DNA of 64,000 nt. Origin: Lepidodermella squamata. Lineage: Eukaryota; Gastrotricha. The stretch is from positions 1 to 64,000 of the forward strand of contig JBLDXI010000057.1 of the NCBI GenBank assembly GCA_047495785.1, written 5' to 3'. Positions 31,902 to 41,795 of this stretch are shown here, one piece after another. The notes below the pieces were generated by a model, which was not told where the DNA came from, ran no database searches, and saw nothing but the letters and a program-made list of their open reading frames with translations. Numbering within the stretch: the stretch's first letter is position 1; each line of letters begins with the position of its first letter. The position numbers and the translations under genes were made by a program.

Positions 31902-34263
31902 CTAAGTACCCCAAGTTGTTCTAAGCTTTGTGAATTTCTCTTTCAAAGTCTTGGTCAAAAGTATTGGATAAAATATGAATAGCTCAGGGATGGAGTTCAA
32001 TATAATAACCCCAAAGAGATTCGGCAGGAAAATGAATGATAAGAAGATGGCTTCAGCCGAAACTTGCGTTATGTCATTGATATGGACGTGCGTTAGAGAA
32101 AGGTCGATTTTACCAACGAGGAATCTGAAAGCCATAACTGTAAAAACTACTTTTATCAGAACTAATGGGATAGCTTTTGCGATGGCTAAGATGAGGAAAG
32201 CCGCCGCGAATGCTTTGTCCCCTTTTTCATCAGGGCCAATGGCTAAATATGCTATCAATGAAACGAAGATGAGACTCCAATTGAGTAATCTCATTGAGTT
32301 TGATTTCTCAAACACAAATCCCAGCCCGCAATATGCGCTTGCACATGCGTAGAAAAGCCGAACTGAAGATAGCATTGTTCCTGTCGGGTCGAATGCGGCG
32401 AAGAAAAATATTAATGCAGACCAAACGATCTTCATCATTCCCCAAATGAAACGAATGTACAAGGGGAAGCGTGTGTATTCTCCTTTTCGATACAGCCGTT
32501 CGGCAATCCTTTCATCGATGGTCTTATCTGAGTGCGATAAGCGAATGGATAAATTCGCTGTCGCAGCATCACTACCGGCATTCTGTGGAAAAAAAGTAAA
32601 AATTTCACAACAATTCGCTTATCGACTGAAACTACTTCAAGTCTTTTTTGTCCCCGTTCTCGTCGCAGTCTGACCTGCAAAACAATTTGAAATCTCGCAT
32701 TAAACCAATGTTATGAGCTAAACGTTGACAAAAACAGAACTGGGCAATTTCGTCCAGTTCCATTCAGCGACCGATGAATTAATATTCACCTGATGTTCCA
32801 ACTCTTGATTTCTTGCCGCCAAATTTTCAAGTGCCACATTTTTTTCTTCCACCTGCAACATGTTTTGAATTAGTCTTAACAGCATTAAGATCTCCACTTA
32901 CTTCAATGGCCAGCCTGCCATTATCAGCCTCTAGCGTCTCGATTCGTTCCGTGTTTGTTGAAATCTATAATGTAAAAATTCATTAAATATTTCCAAATAA
33001 TGAATCAGCAATCAGCGTTGAATTTTAACTGCTTCTTCTATTGCAAGCACGTGCTTGTGAACGTGGCAACCAAAGCTATTCACCTACCTGATCTTCCATT
33101 TCTTGATTTCTTTCCAACAGTCTACTAATTTCCGTACTTTTATCTTCCATCTGCAATTTTTGTAATTTAGCAGTTGAATTAAGTATTCACTACATCTTTA
33201 CTTACTTCTGAGGCCAGTCTGACCTTATCAGCCTTTAGAGCCTCGATTTGTCTAGTGTTTGTTGAAATCTGTAGGAGATAGAAGTTCATTTACGGTATTT
33301 CCAACTGTATCGAATGCTAACGGCTTCTTTTAGTGAAAGAACGTGCTTGTGAACGTGGCGCTTGTCGTCGGGTGTCGCCATTAATTTAGAAGCATGTTCT
33401 AGAAACAGTGGCTTTTTTAGGATTTCCACCATAGAAAGTCTTGAACTAGGCTCCATGCACATAACACCGGTTAGCAATAAATCGCGAAGGTCAAGCCACT
33501 CGCCATCGAGATCTCGAAGTAGTCTGAAAATCGGGCGTACAACTTCATGAACATAAAATGGTCGCTGTTACCTATCTTTGACATAGTTTTCATCGATAAT
33601 CTGTTGCAGTGTTTTGATTAGCCTGCTTAACGTTACAAGTTCATAGGCGATTAAGCCAAATGCCCAGATGTCAGTTGGCGGCTTGCTCCTTTGGTTTACA
33701 TCCCTGTTTTCGGGCGGCGTGGCCCAAAGGGTTCCAATAGAGATCACTGTATTTGGAGTGCCGAGAAGCTTGGCTATTCCTAAATCGGCAATCTTAACCG
33801 TCTTGCCGTCGGTAGTAAGCAAGATATTCTCCGGTTTCAAATCCCGATGTACAATATCCATATCGTGGAGGTAGGCTATTCCTAGACCTAGCTGCGTCAG
33901 CCAATCGACCACTTTCTCTCGCGGAAATCGCTGTTCCTTCTGCCTATCGATAGCCTGCTTAAGACTTCCCGATCCGCAAAACTCCAACTCAAGAAGCAAG
34001 CGATCATTCTCGTCTATCCAATGGCTGAAAATGCGAATTACGTTAGGGTGGCTCAATGTAGCTAAAATCTGAGCTTCTTGAAGAACCATGCGCCGCACGT
34101 CCGGATAGTCCGTATGGAAGTCTCGGTTGATCTTTAATATGACATCTCGGGTACATTTTCGCAGCTCGACATTGGCGAAACCACCGTTATGAAACTTCTT
34201 GTCGTGTTCAATCTCGGTAAATTCTGATTTATTTCCATCAATAATTGACTCAATAGATGACAT
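31902..34263 (-). CDS. Ser/Thr kinase, coiled coil and multipass membrane domain (copy B), multi-exon
   Basis: The start at 34263 (MSSIES) is followed by the N-lobe with GGFANV and VILKINR, then HRDLKPENILL, IADLGIAKLLG and a PPEN in the APE position. Exon 1 ends near 33571. The C-lobe continues on an exon at about 33525-33310, including MCMEPSSRLSMVEILKKP. Heptad exons between about 33270 and 32790 encode ISTNTRQIEALKAD, EDKSTEISRLLE, ISTNTERIETLEAD and EKNVALENLAARNQ. The last exon (about 32585-31902) starts with a hydrophilic RIAERLYRKGEYTRFPLY segment, then carries several membrane helices (FFFAAFD, LFYACASAYCGLG, AAAFLILAIAKAIP, FIFLPNLFGVIIL). All catalytic residues are present, so this copy should be active. 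Splice edges are approximate. Confidence 0.7.
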
Positions 34264-35300
34264 TTTAGTTTGAAAAAATTGCAGGAAATTTTAAACGAGC
34301 ACGAAAAAGAAGTTCTTATCCTGGAGAAATACTTGAGATATAAAATGAACAGAAATATCTCCCAACGTGAAAATAGTTACAAGATTAGATAGCTGTATCA
34401 TTGGGATTCGTGCCCGTCATTGTTTGTTCTAGTATAAACAATGCTAGATTATAAGGAGAGAATATGTTCTGAGTTTTTTATTCCGAGCAGAATTCAGCCA
34501 TTTAAGCGAAAGTAGCAGCAACATTTCCTTTGGCTGCGTTCCCTATTACATTCACTTTTTCTATTACTTTTTCAGGTGGACCCGATATTTAGCGACTCAA
34601 CTGCCGCTCAGGTTTGAGTGCTATGACTATGGGACTTGGATTGTTAGATTCCTCAACACGCACGAAGAATCGTTTCGTATAATTTTAAGATCTGTTAAAA
34701 ATTTGTTAATAAATAAAAAACAAGTCCCATATAGTCATTTTTCATTTTTCATTTATTCGATATGAGACGTCATTCGCTTTCATTTCTTGTCGAACGTGAT
34801 GGAGCTGGTGATTTACGATTCCGAGGTAGCGAGTCTTATAGGGTTTATAGGGTTGACAGTTTTGCTTGTCAAGATGTTGCAGAGTGGATGTTGCTTTTTC
34901 AAGAAATTCGGAGAATTCCAGGTTGTACTGACTAGACTGGACATTTACGAAACCATCGCGGCCAAGCTCATATTGGAAAAATTCTTATTTATTTCCATCA
35001 AAATACAGTTGACTCGAAATTTGACATTTTAGGTATATAAGAGTGTAGAGAGCAGTAAATTTTATAATAGCACGAAAACACTCCCTATTTTTTGAGAAAT
35101 TTTTGAATACTAGGAGTGTAAAAAGTTTTTTTGTCTATAGGTATCCTATTTCAAGATTTACGGGGAAATGGAAAATTTCAAAATTAGATGCATAAGGGCT
35201 GAACTGATGCCCGTCATTGTTGCTGTAGCCATAAAATGTCACGAATAGTAGCGACTAGCGACAATCATTTTGAGAAAAACTAGATAAGGTGTGAACGAGC
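34264..35300. other. gap between kinase copy B and LGIC copy 1, with fragments of both families
   Basis: About 1 kb. At 34425-34530 the sequence resembles 43950-44040, upstream of kinase copy C, and ends with a piece like the channel C-terminus coding strand (agcgaaagtagcagcaaca). A kinase N-terminus remnant is listed separately. The rest is AT-rich with nothing recognisable. Confidence 0.5.
34905..35035 (-). pseudogene. remnant of a kinase first exon (fourth kinase copy)
   Basis: On the minus strand this stretch aligns by eye with the start of kinase copy A (31000-31118), from the initiator region (catttta at 35025-35031) through the glycine-loop segment (gaaaccatcgcggccaa against gaaaccaccgcgaccaa). 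It stops before the catalytic core. It shows that another kinase copy once lay beside the channel gene. Confidence 0.55.
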
Positions 35301-37985
35301 TCAAGCGAAAGCTGCAGCAACAACGCTTGTGCTGAGGCCATTCGAATATAAAACATAAAAGTGCAAAATGAAGAAAATGATCGTGGCAAATATAGCCATG
35401 AATAGATCAATCAGGCGAACCATGTTGATCATTTTGCAACAACGTATCGATCTACGCCCAGTTTCAGGGCCGTAAATCGACAGCGACAGCCACAACATCG
35501 AAAAGTTGTAGATGGTGCAGCCGACTGAGAACCACGTCAACAGTTGAACATACGTCCCCAACAGAGTATCAATTGGTTTTTTCGGGACTTCAGCCATGAC
35601 GAGATTCTGGAGTACGGCAGTTGCCAAAATCAGAGTTATACCGGCCGATGAGCGATCGGGTATGTCAGGTGGCGACAGAAATACAATTAGGTTAAGCGCA
35701 GCGAGGGCAGAAGCGGGGACTGCCATGTTTTTGACGTAGTAGCGGGGGTTGCGAATTAGGGATACTTCGAAGGTCACTGTCGAAACAGTAGCGCCGTTGT
35801 AGAAACCCTGCCCGGTGTAGTTTCGAGTTGAAACCAAGTCCCAACCTGATCCATCGTCTGCAAAGTTGTCAAACAGGAAAATTAGACTTTCTTGATCAAA
35901 AACGACTAAATTGATTGAGGTCATGAGGGCGAACGTGAATTGGCACGTCTGAGTGTCGAAAGGGAAGAGCGTCAAATCCAGAGCACAGTTAGCGTCCAGA
36001 ACGCCCTCTTTCGTCCAATAGAATTCGAAAGTCCTGTTGATAGCGAGCTGCTTTGATGAGACCAACATCAAATAGTCATCGCTTGCTATGATGTCCTTCA
36101 TCATCGTATTGGATCCAGCTGCGGTCATGAATCTGTATTTAGGCAGCCAAAGGTCATCAGGCTTCGTGACTTCGACTTGTTCAAAATCCTTGCCAGTTGG
36201 TTCTTTTGGGTCGAAACAACCCCACGGGCAGGTATCGACTCGCCATTTCATAACCAACATCGCGTTGACTGAGATCTGCTCGTCAACTGTTGAGATTCCA
36301 TTTAGACTGGTCACTTGGAACCCGGCAATTAACTTCATCGGCAGATTATTCGTTATTGGCGCTCGAAGTTTCGAGCTGAATAAAACGCAATCGATATACT
36401 TTTGAGTCACGAGATAACGCGGCTCTGGATCACTTAGACGTGGCACCAAGTTCTCGCTTATGGTCTTACCCGTCAATTTCGTGTCGTTCGGCTTGGTGTA
36501 ACCGCAGGCGTATTTGATGTTAGCAATGTCGTCTTGGCTCAGAACGCCATCGTAGAGCAGGAAACATGAGAATGACGTTGCTTCTGTCGACGATTGAAAA
36601 CCGATTTGCAGGGTACTTTTACCGGTGTCGTGAGCCCATTTTTCAGGCGATACCACAGACTGTGATGCGGAGATGGTAGTATCGAACTGAATGTTTTGAC
36701 TGTAATTCATGACCGTGCCTTTATCCAAGTCGACAACGAAAGCAAACATTTGCCACGAATTGGAGTGGCTGTAAGACGCTATTGCCTCGGAGTCATCCGC
36801 CATGAAAGAGAAATCAGCGGGGTCATCTACAGCGGCATTGTGGGGCTTGATCGACACCTTTGACTCTGAGCAGCGAACTTCGAACAGCCCGGTGACTTGG
36901 GCTAGCTTTACGTCGTCTCCAACAACGCCGCATTTCGCCTTGACGTAGAAGGCCACGGTGAAACTTTTCTGAGGCATCTTGACATCGCCATACGCAGCTA
37001 GGATACCACTCGCAGCAAAACTCCCCGTTGAGTACGGGCTGTCGACTGAACTTAGCGTAACCCTGTAATTCTGGCTCGGTTGTCTCGGCTTGTACGTGAT
37101 TTTCCCACTTTGATCAGTGCCAATGAGTTTCGTTGCTGACGAAAGGGGCCAATATCCCAAGAGAGATCTCGAATTCGGGACCTTCGTTAAGTCGAGTTTA
37201 GACTTGAATACCAAGTTGTCATTTTCCGACGGCGTCGGTAGCGCTGATTGGCACGGTGCTAAGAAAAGCTGAGCGATTTCATCGCTGTTAAGTTCGGTTG
37301 CAAAGAGCGAGACACAAGACATCATTCTGCCTCGAAGAAAATCCAGTTTACACTGAAGCTCGTTGTCGCCACAAATAGTCGGGTTCTCGTCTGTTGGCTT
37401 GCCAATCGTTAAGGTAGCTGTCGAATCCGTCGTGATGTTGATTTTGACCGGCGCCGTACACGCCTGTGATTGAACCCGCCGAGTTGTCGAATCGATTCGA
37501 TACCGCGTAACCTGCCCGTTTGCGTTATTGTACGTCAACGCATGCAGGTAAACATCGGCGTTGGAGTCGCCCGTTCCCGACAGAACAGCGCACGGTTGCA
37601 GTTGGATGTTCTTGTTTGCTAAAAAGCCTTCGCTTGAGATCGATATGATGCCATCTAATGACACTGTGGCTGTGGGCCCCTCCATAGCGGTGTGGTAGGC
37701 TATTGTGAATGACTTGGCCATAACGAGCCTTACATCGTAGGTGGCGATCGGCGCCTCCTCGTCCATGGATAGGTAGAACCCGGTGTCAACGTTTTTCGGG
37801 GCGGTGAACATCGGGGAATAGATCGATTGAGTCGGGCGGCTAATTTTTGCTCGCATGATTCCTTCAAGTTTGTTGTAGCCGTCAAGTGGCCAGAATCCCA
37901 TGAGAAAGTCTTGGCCAGGCAAATTAGCAGGCACATCGAAACCCGCCACCACAGTCGCGAAGGCCAAAAGAAGGATGGCTTCCAT
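35301..37985 (-). CDS. Cys-loop ligand-gated ion channel with LamG/ConA-like ectodomain (copy 1), intronless
   Basis: The product is 894 residues from the ATG at 37985, chosen because a signal peptide follows (ILLLAFATVVAGF) and the paralogue starts at the equivalent site; the frame is open further upstream. Two ConA/lamin-G-like jelly-roll modules fill residues ~25-500 (each opens with GFWPLDG or GYWPLSS and includes FTIAYH or FTVAFYV). The ligand-binding domain follows with a perfect Cys-loop: two cysteines separated by 13 residues (ALDLTLFPFDTQT). M1 starts after RNPRYYVKN, M2 is ITLILATAVLQNLV, M3 is near TYVQLLTWFSV, and M4 is FMAIFATIIFFILHF. The M3-M4 loop is short. The M1-M2 turn is PDIPDRS, so ion selectivity is not clear. 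Such a long ectodomain is unusual for this family. The single exon contrasts with its intron-rich neighbours. Confidence 0.82.
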   Translation of the reverse strand: MEAILLLAFATVVAGFDVPANLPGQDFLMGFWPLDGYNKLEGIMRAKISRPTQSIYSPMFTAPKNVDTGFYLSMDEEAPIATYDVRLVMAKSFTIAYHTAMEGPTATVSLDGIISISSEGFLANKNIQLQPCAVLSGTGDSNADVYLHALTYNNANGQVTRYRIDSTTRRVQSQACTAPVKINITTDSTATLTIGKPTDENPTICGDNELQCKLDFLRGRMMSCVSLFATELNSDEIAQLFLAPCQSALPTPSENDNLVFKSKLDLTKVPNSRSLLGYWPLSSATKLIGTDQSGKITYKPRQPSQNYRVTLSSVDSPYSTGSFAASGILAAYGDVKMPQKSFTVAFYVKAKCGVVGDDVKLAQVTGLFEVRCSESKVSIKPHNAAVDDPADFSFMADDSEAIASYSHSNSWQMFAFVVDLDKGTVMNYSQNIQFDTTISASQSVVSPEKWAHDTGKSTLQIGFQSSTEATSFSCFLLYDGVLSQDDIANIKYACGYTKPNDTKLTGKTISENLVPRLSDPEPRYLVTQKYIDCVLFSSKLRAPITNNLPMKLIAGFQVTSLNGISTVDEQISVNAMLVMKWRVDTCPWGCFDPKEPTGKDFEQVEVTKPDDLWLPKYRFMTAAGSNTMMKDIIASDDYLMLVSSKQLAINRTFEFYWTKEGVLDANCALDLTLFPFDTQTCQFTFALMTSINLVVFDQESLIFLFDNFADDGSGWDLVSTRNYTGQGFYNGATVSTVTFEVSLIRNPRYYVKNMAVPASALAALNLIVFLSPPDIPDRSSAGITLILATAVLQNLVMAEVPKKPIDTLLGTYVQLLTWFSVGCTIYNFSMLWLSLSIYGPETGRRSIRCCKMINMVRLIDLFMAIFATIIFFILHFYVLYSNGLSTSVVAAAFA

Positions 37986-38312
37986 GATTCCGAATACGAA
38001 AAAAATGTTCACCTGAGTAAATAAAGAATCTTGCTCGAGCTCGAAAAATTGCAAAAAATGCGGTGAGCGAGATTAATTTTGAAATATCGCCAGTCCGAGT
38101 GAGTGGTTTTATTGCTACACAAAATTGCGTTTATTTAGCTGTAGAAACAGACAGATATATAGCTATGTGTTTTGCCTGCCAGGCCGTTTTAGTGGGCGTG
38201 GTGTAATATATTGTTCGGTTTGAGGATTTGCCAACCTCCGCAGATCGAAAACCCGCCCAGCATCAATATGTTGCACTGATTTTAATATTTCTGCCCAGGG
38301 TTAGGCTGAAAC

Positions 38313-39489
38313 CCGAATATTTTCATACAAAAGGGCTGTAGAAATCCTAGATCAGTCCAAAGTAAAATCGAAATTGTGATAGTTGACAAGCGAAAAATGC
38401 GGTTTGCCAAAAAATCTAAAGGGGGCGTGTTAACTCGAAGACGAATAATTCTTTGATTTCATGATGCCCTTGATTAATTGATTTTGTAAATTTTGATTTG
38501 TTTCAAGTTCAGACAGCTACCACGCTCCCATCCTCCTTAAAATGAGGGAAAACTCCAAAATTTAGGAAATTTCACCAAACCCAACATTTTTCTTGATATA
38601 ACGGTCACTTTTGGAAGAATGGAGTATCGTGGGCGGTGGGGAAAGCTGGGGAGTTTTAAATGCAGGCAAATCCCTATCGTTAGCGACGCGCCAAAACAAC
38701 CAGTTTGATGATTCATTCGATCGTACTTCAAGGAGCCTAGCGTAATGATGCAGTACGTTCGGCTTTTTTGAGCACTGAATGTACTGATCGTAATTTGCAT
38801 TTACGTTCAATGGCCGAACGTACTTACCAAGAAAAATCTATAAACAGTAAAGTTGTTGTTTTGGCGCGTCGAAAACGCTATCTCTACAACTTCTTCAACT
38901 TCGCCAATTTTTAACGGGAAAAGTCAAATGGCTGCGCAGGTATTTAAACATCAAAATCGTTACATCTATCGTCGAAAAACGCATTGGAAAAAAACCAAGT
39001 TCGCAAACTTTCCCCGTATAAAAACTGAATGGCCAGCGGAAGCATAAGAAAGTAAAGTGGGACAAAAAGCACAAGAACAACTTTTAGTTGGTGAAACTAT
39101 GTAGATCGTTGTTCAACTTTTCCCAGGAATTTTTCTAAATCAAATTTTGAATTGATTTTCTCCCTTTTATGTGGTGAGTTGAAATTGCAAACCAATAGCA
39201 ACACAATTCCCTATGTTATAACTGCGCAAATTTTGATATAGGAATCTTTTAAATGGGAACTGTGGCGAGTGTGCCTTGCGGAAGAAATCAAACACAGTTT
39301 TTCTAACTACCTATCTCATGTTATAGTAGTTAATGAAACAAGAAGGATAAAACAGAGAGGCTTAGGCTTGGGTAAACAACAGCGACTGTTTCAAGATGCG
39401 TTCCGATGGTAAGCTCTATTCTTAATATATCGCATACCATACGGCTCGCAAGTGTAGTTAATCAGCTGTGTAGGAAATATCTGGTATAC
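38313..39489. other. 1.18-kb insertion relative to the paralogous segment
   Basis: The sequence before 38313 and after 39489 is contiguous in the second copy near 47424, so this block is an insertion in copy 1 or a deletion in copy 2. No coding region, terminal inverted repeat or target duplication was recognised, except the internal foldback at 38684-38871. Confidence 0.5.
38684..38871. repeat. foldback inverted repeat
   Basis: A perfect 17-bp arm, cgacgcgccaaaacaac (38684-38700), pairs with its reverse complement at 38855-38871. Inside it, agtacgttcggc (38752-38763) pairs with gccgaacgtact (38813-38824). The two pairs are nested around almost the same centre, so the block could form a hairpin. 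It may be an old MITE core. Confidence 0.7.
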
Positions 39490-39531
39490 TTTCTGTCCGG
39501 TGGAAAAATTAATCAAAATTCCAATAAGCTG

Positions 39532-40294
39532 GCACATTTTCCGGCCCGCCGGTGTTTCCTCCGCGCGCGCGCTCCTATTGGTTGGGGCTTATTGCGCAAC
39601 ATTTCAAGATAATTATAGCCTACCCCCGCGCGCGCGCACTCGAACGCGCCTGAGCGCCCGTGCGCTAAGTCTATGACAGTTTGCTAAGTCGAAGACGAGC
39701 ATGCTGCATGCTTTTCAACAAAAATATAAGCCCACCCTTGAAAAGGATGTTTGGTATTGTTAATACGACAACAAAATTGACTGCATCGTGACGGCCTACA
39801 CGTCTTTATTTGATGACTTATCTGTTCGTATCCAAAAACACCGGCCATAAGAATTTAAAAAGTTGATTTAAGAAAGGATGCGATGGATTTTTTTCGAGGA
39901 ACCCGCTTTTTTTTATGAAAAATTATAAAATAAAAAAAATAAACTGGAAATAGCCATTTTAGGCGCGCTATTTTAGGCTATTTTAGGGTTATGTTGAACA
40001 CTTCAGGGAAAATTCGGTTCAAATTTAAAATCAACTTGAAACACCAAATACCAATGAAAAAAAGTGAAAATACGAAAATTTCGCCTTTTATTCCACCCAC
40101 CACGCATATCCAACCCCTAGCGCGCCGTTATTCTCCTGAATTTCGGACTTGTACATTTTCCAGCGCGCGCGCGCGAGGGAGGGCTGCAATTATTTGTTGC
40201 GCAATAAATGCGAGCGAGGCGTATTTACGCGTAAAACGAGCCAACCAATAGGAGCGCGCGCGCGGAGGAAACACCGGCGGGCCGGAAAATGTGC
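39532..40294. mobile_element. nonautonomous DNA transposon (MITE), long TIRs and 9-bp target duplication
   Basis: The first 54 bp (gcacattttccggcccgccg...cctattggttgg, 39532-39585) and the last 54 bp (40241-40294) are perfect inverted repeats, and pairing continues imperfectly inward. Both sides are flanked by aataagctg (39523-39531 and 40295-40303), a perfect 9-bp target duplication. The element has CG-alternating tracts and no transposase frame. Long TIRs and a 9-bp duplication suggest the Mutator/MULE group. The paralogous locus near 47455-47470 lacks it. Confidence 0.9.
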
Positions 40295-40445
40295 AATAAG
40301 CTGTGCTTTAGCCATTCTGCCTTTCATTAAATCTGGGCAAAGCGGGGCACTTAAGAAGAAATAATTTTAAAACACATAATATTATTTTATTTTTTTATTA
40401 AAATATTTAGGAGGAATTTTCTTGGCTTGGCATTTATTTCAAAAT

Positions 40446-40972
40446 TGAAGTTTGACGTTCGGGTAACTGGCGAGGGAAGCAACGCCGCACATATTAAGGC
40501 CACTTTCAAATCGAATGTAGCCATCCTCGCCCCAATCAGGCCCATAGCTATAGAAGTTAAGTACACATTATAAAAATCCTGTCAATTAAATCAATATTAT
40601 CTCACCTATTTTTAGCTATCCAAGCCCACTTTCTCGCGCTATAGTCGTAAGCATGGCCAACTATAAGCTGTAAAATCAAGAATTTTTCACGAAATCAGTC
40701 AAACGTGACGGAACTCACCAAGGCGTGGTTCAGTTGCGATGCGTTGCATAACGGCTCGTTATAGATACCATCCAAATAAAATTGAATTGAAAAATGGCTC
40801 GCGTCAACACCGATTGAAACAGGCCCGAAATATAGAGCCTAAATATCAAGAAAAATCAACTAAAAATGATTTCGGCTGAAAATGGTTAGCCACCTTCCAC
40901 AACTCGAACTCGTCGTTTTCTTTGACTTTGCAGTAAGGATTCGAGTCATCCAGCGGTGCGTAGAGTTTAGCA
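40446..40972 (-). pseudogene. truncated papain-family protease (C-terminal half only)
   Basis: It is a near copy of the 3' exons of the gene at 47584-48959, including the segment with the active-site His (LNHAL), the Asn exon (NSYGPDWGE) and the C-terminus. It stops abruptly at about 40972, upstream of which the exons with signal peptide, propeptide and catalytic Cys are missing. The stop codon is shifted slightly, adding two residues. It cannot encode a working enzyme. Confidence 0.75.
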
Positions 40973-41440
40973 TATTGAAAAAATTGAAAGTTTGCATCAC
41001 CAGCCTGATTACGGATTCACATTCTCTGATAAAGCAACATGCGAGACGTGTGAGTTTATTACTCTCTGTTTTAACTTGTTATTAAATCTTAATAAGCAAA
41101 TAGGGGTATATATCGGCGACTGCGAGTCTTCATCCAGATTTGCTCCACTATACCGTAACGGGCTGAAGCGAGACGAAGCAGAATCAGCTTGTGCTGGCTT
41201 GAGTTCTCGGCTGTCTTGGATTCAGAGCCCAGACGTGCAAGCTGAGGTTGCGAAGTAAGCTTGCTAGTTGATAGAACTGTTCCGAAATCGTTTCGATTTC
41301 AATAGACCTCAGCCTGCCTTGGGGTTGCAACGGCATGTGGATTGGTGGTATGAACGGTCTTGGCGCCAGCAATGGAACCTATTACTGGGACATCGAACTT
41401 CCGATCGGCTGGCAAGGAAATTGGGAAGCAAGTAATATCA
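40973..41440 (+). pseudogene. truncated C-type lectin domain copy
   Basis: From about 40985 the sequence follows the third CTLD of the gene at 15021-20606 (compare 20014 onward). It includes SSRFAPLYRNGLKRDEAESACAGLSS, an intron, LPWGCNGMWIGG and TYYWD. It breaks off before the WDD..C end and an in-frame stop appears near 41446. It lacks any signal peptide. It is wedged between two protease fragments. Confidence 0.75.
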
Positions 41441-41604
41441 TCAACTAGATGCTGTGCGGGACGAGTTCGAAGGATGGAAGCACGAATTCGGCATTCATTA
41501 CCGTGACTCCATCGTCGAACAATTCCGCTGGGAGACGGGATCTTTAAAATCGTGACGCCATTGAAAGGTACAACTTGAACTGAGGATTGGTCGAAAACGC
41601 CTTT
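41441..41604 (+). pseudogene. fragment of a protease propeptide exon
   Basis: The sequence gacgagttcgaaggatggaa and what follows matches the start of exon 2 of the protease gene at 52045-54395 (52186 onward), covering the first I29-like module. It decays by about 41600 and runs into the 3' flank of kinase copy C. No catalytic part is present. Confidence 0.7.
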
Positions 41605-41795
41605 ATTTTGTCAATGAAAAATAATAACTATTTCGGAGTTCTTGAAAATTGATATAATCCTGCTATTTGAAGTCAATAAAGTCATCTGCTTACTCGTCAT
41701 CTTCAGGGTATAACAACAAATTATCAAGCGCATCAGAAGCATAATCGGCCCCGTTCTTTGTCCATGAGCCGTCAAGAAATATGAATGCAAGTTTA

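Larger units (their letters stand above)
37986..40445. other. upstream region of LGIC copy 1, inflated by insertions
   Basis: This 2.4-kb stretch matches the 480-bp region 47104-47583 of the second copy, but with two additions: about 1.18 kb of unique sequence at about 38313-39489 and the MITE at 39532-40294. The shared parts (37986-38312 and 39490-40445 apart from the MITE) should hold the channel promoter and the 3' flank of the broken protease. No other gene is seen. Confidence 0.6.

Noticed and set aside
34787-35032. plus-strand open frame of 81 codons upstream of channel copy 1
   Set aside because: The same DNA on the minus strand is a kinase first-exon remnant, which explains the sequence.
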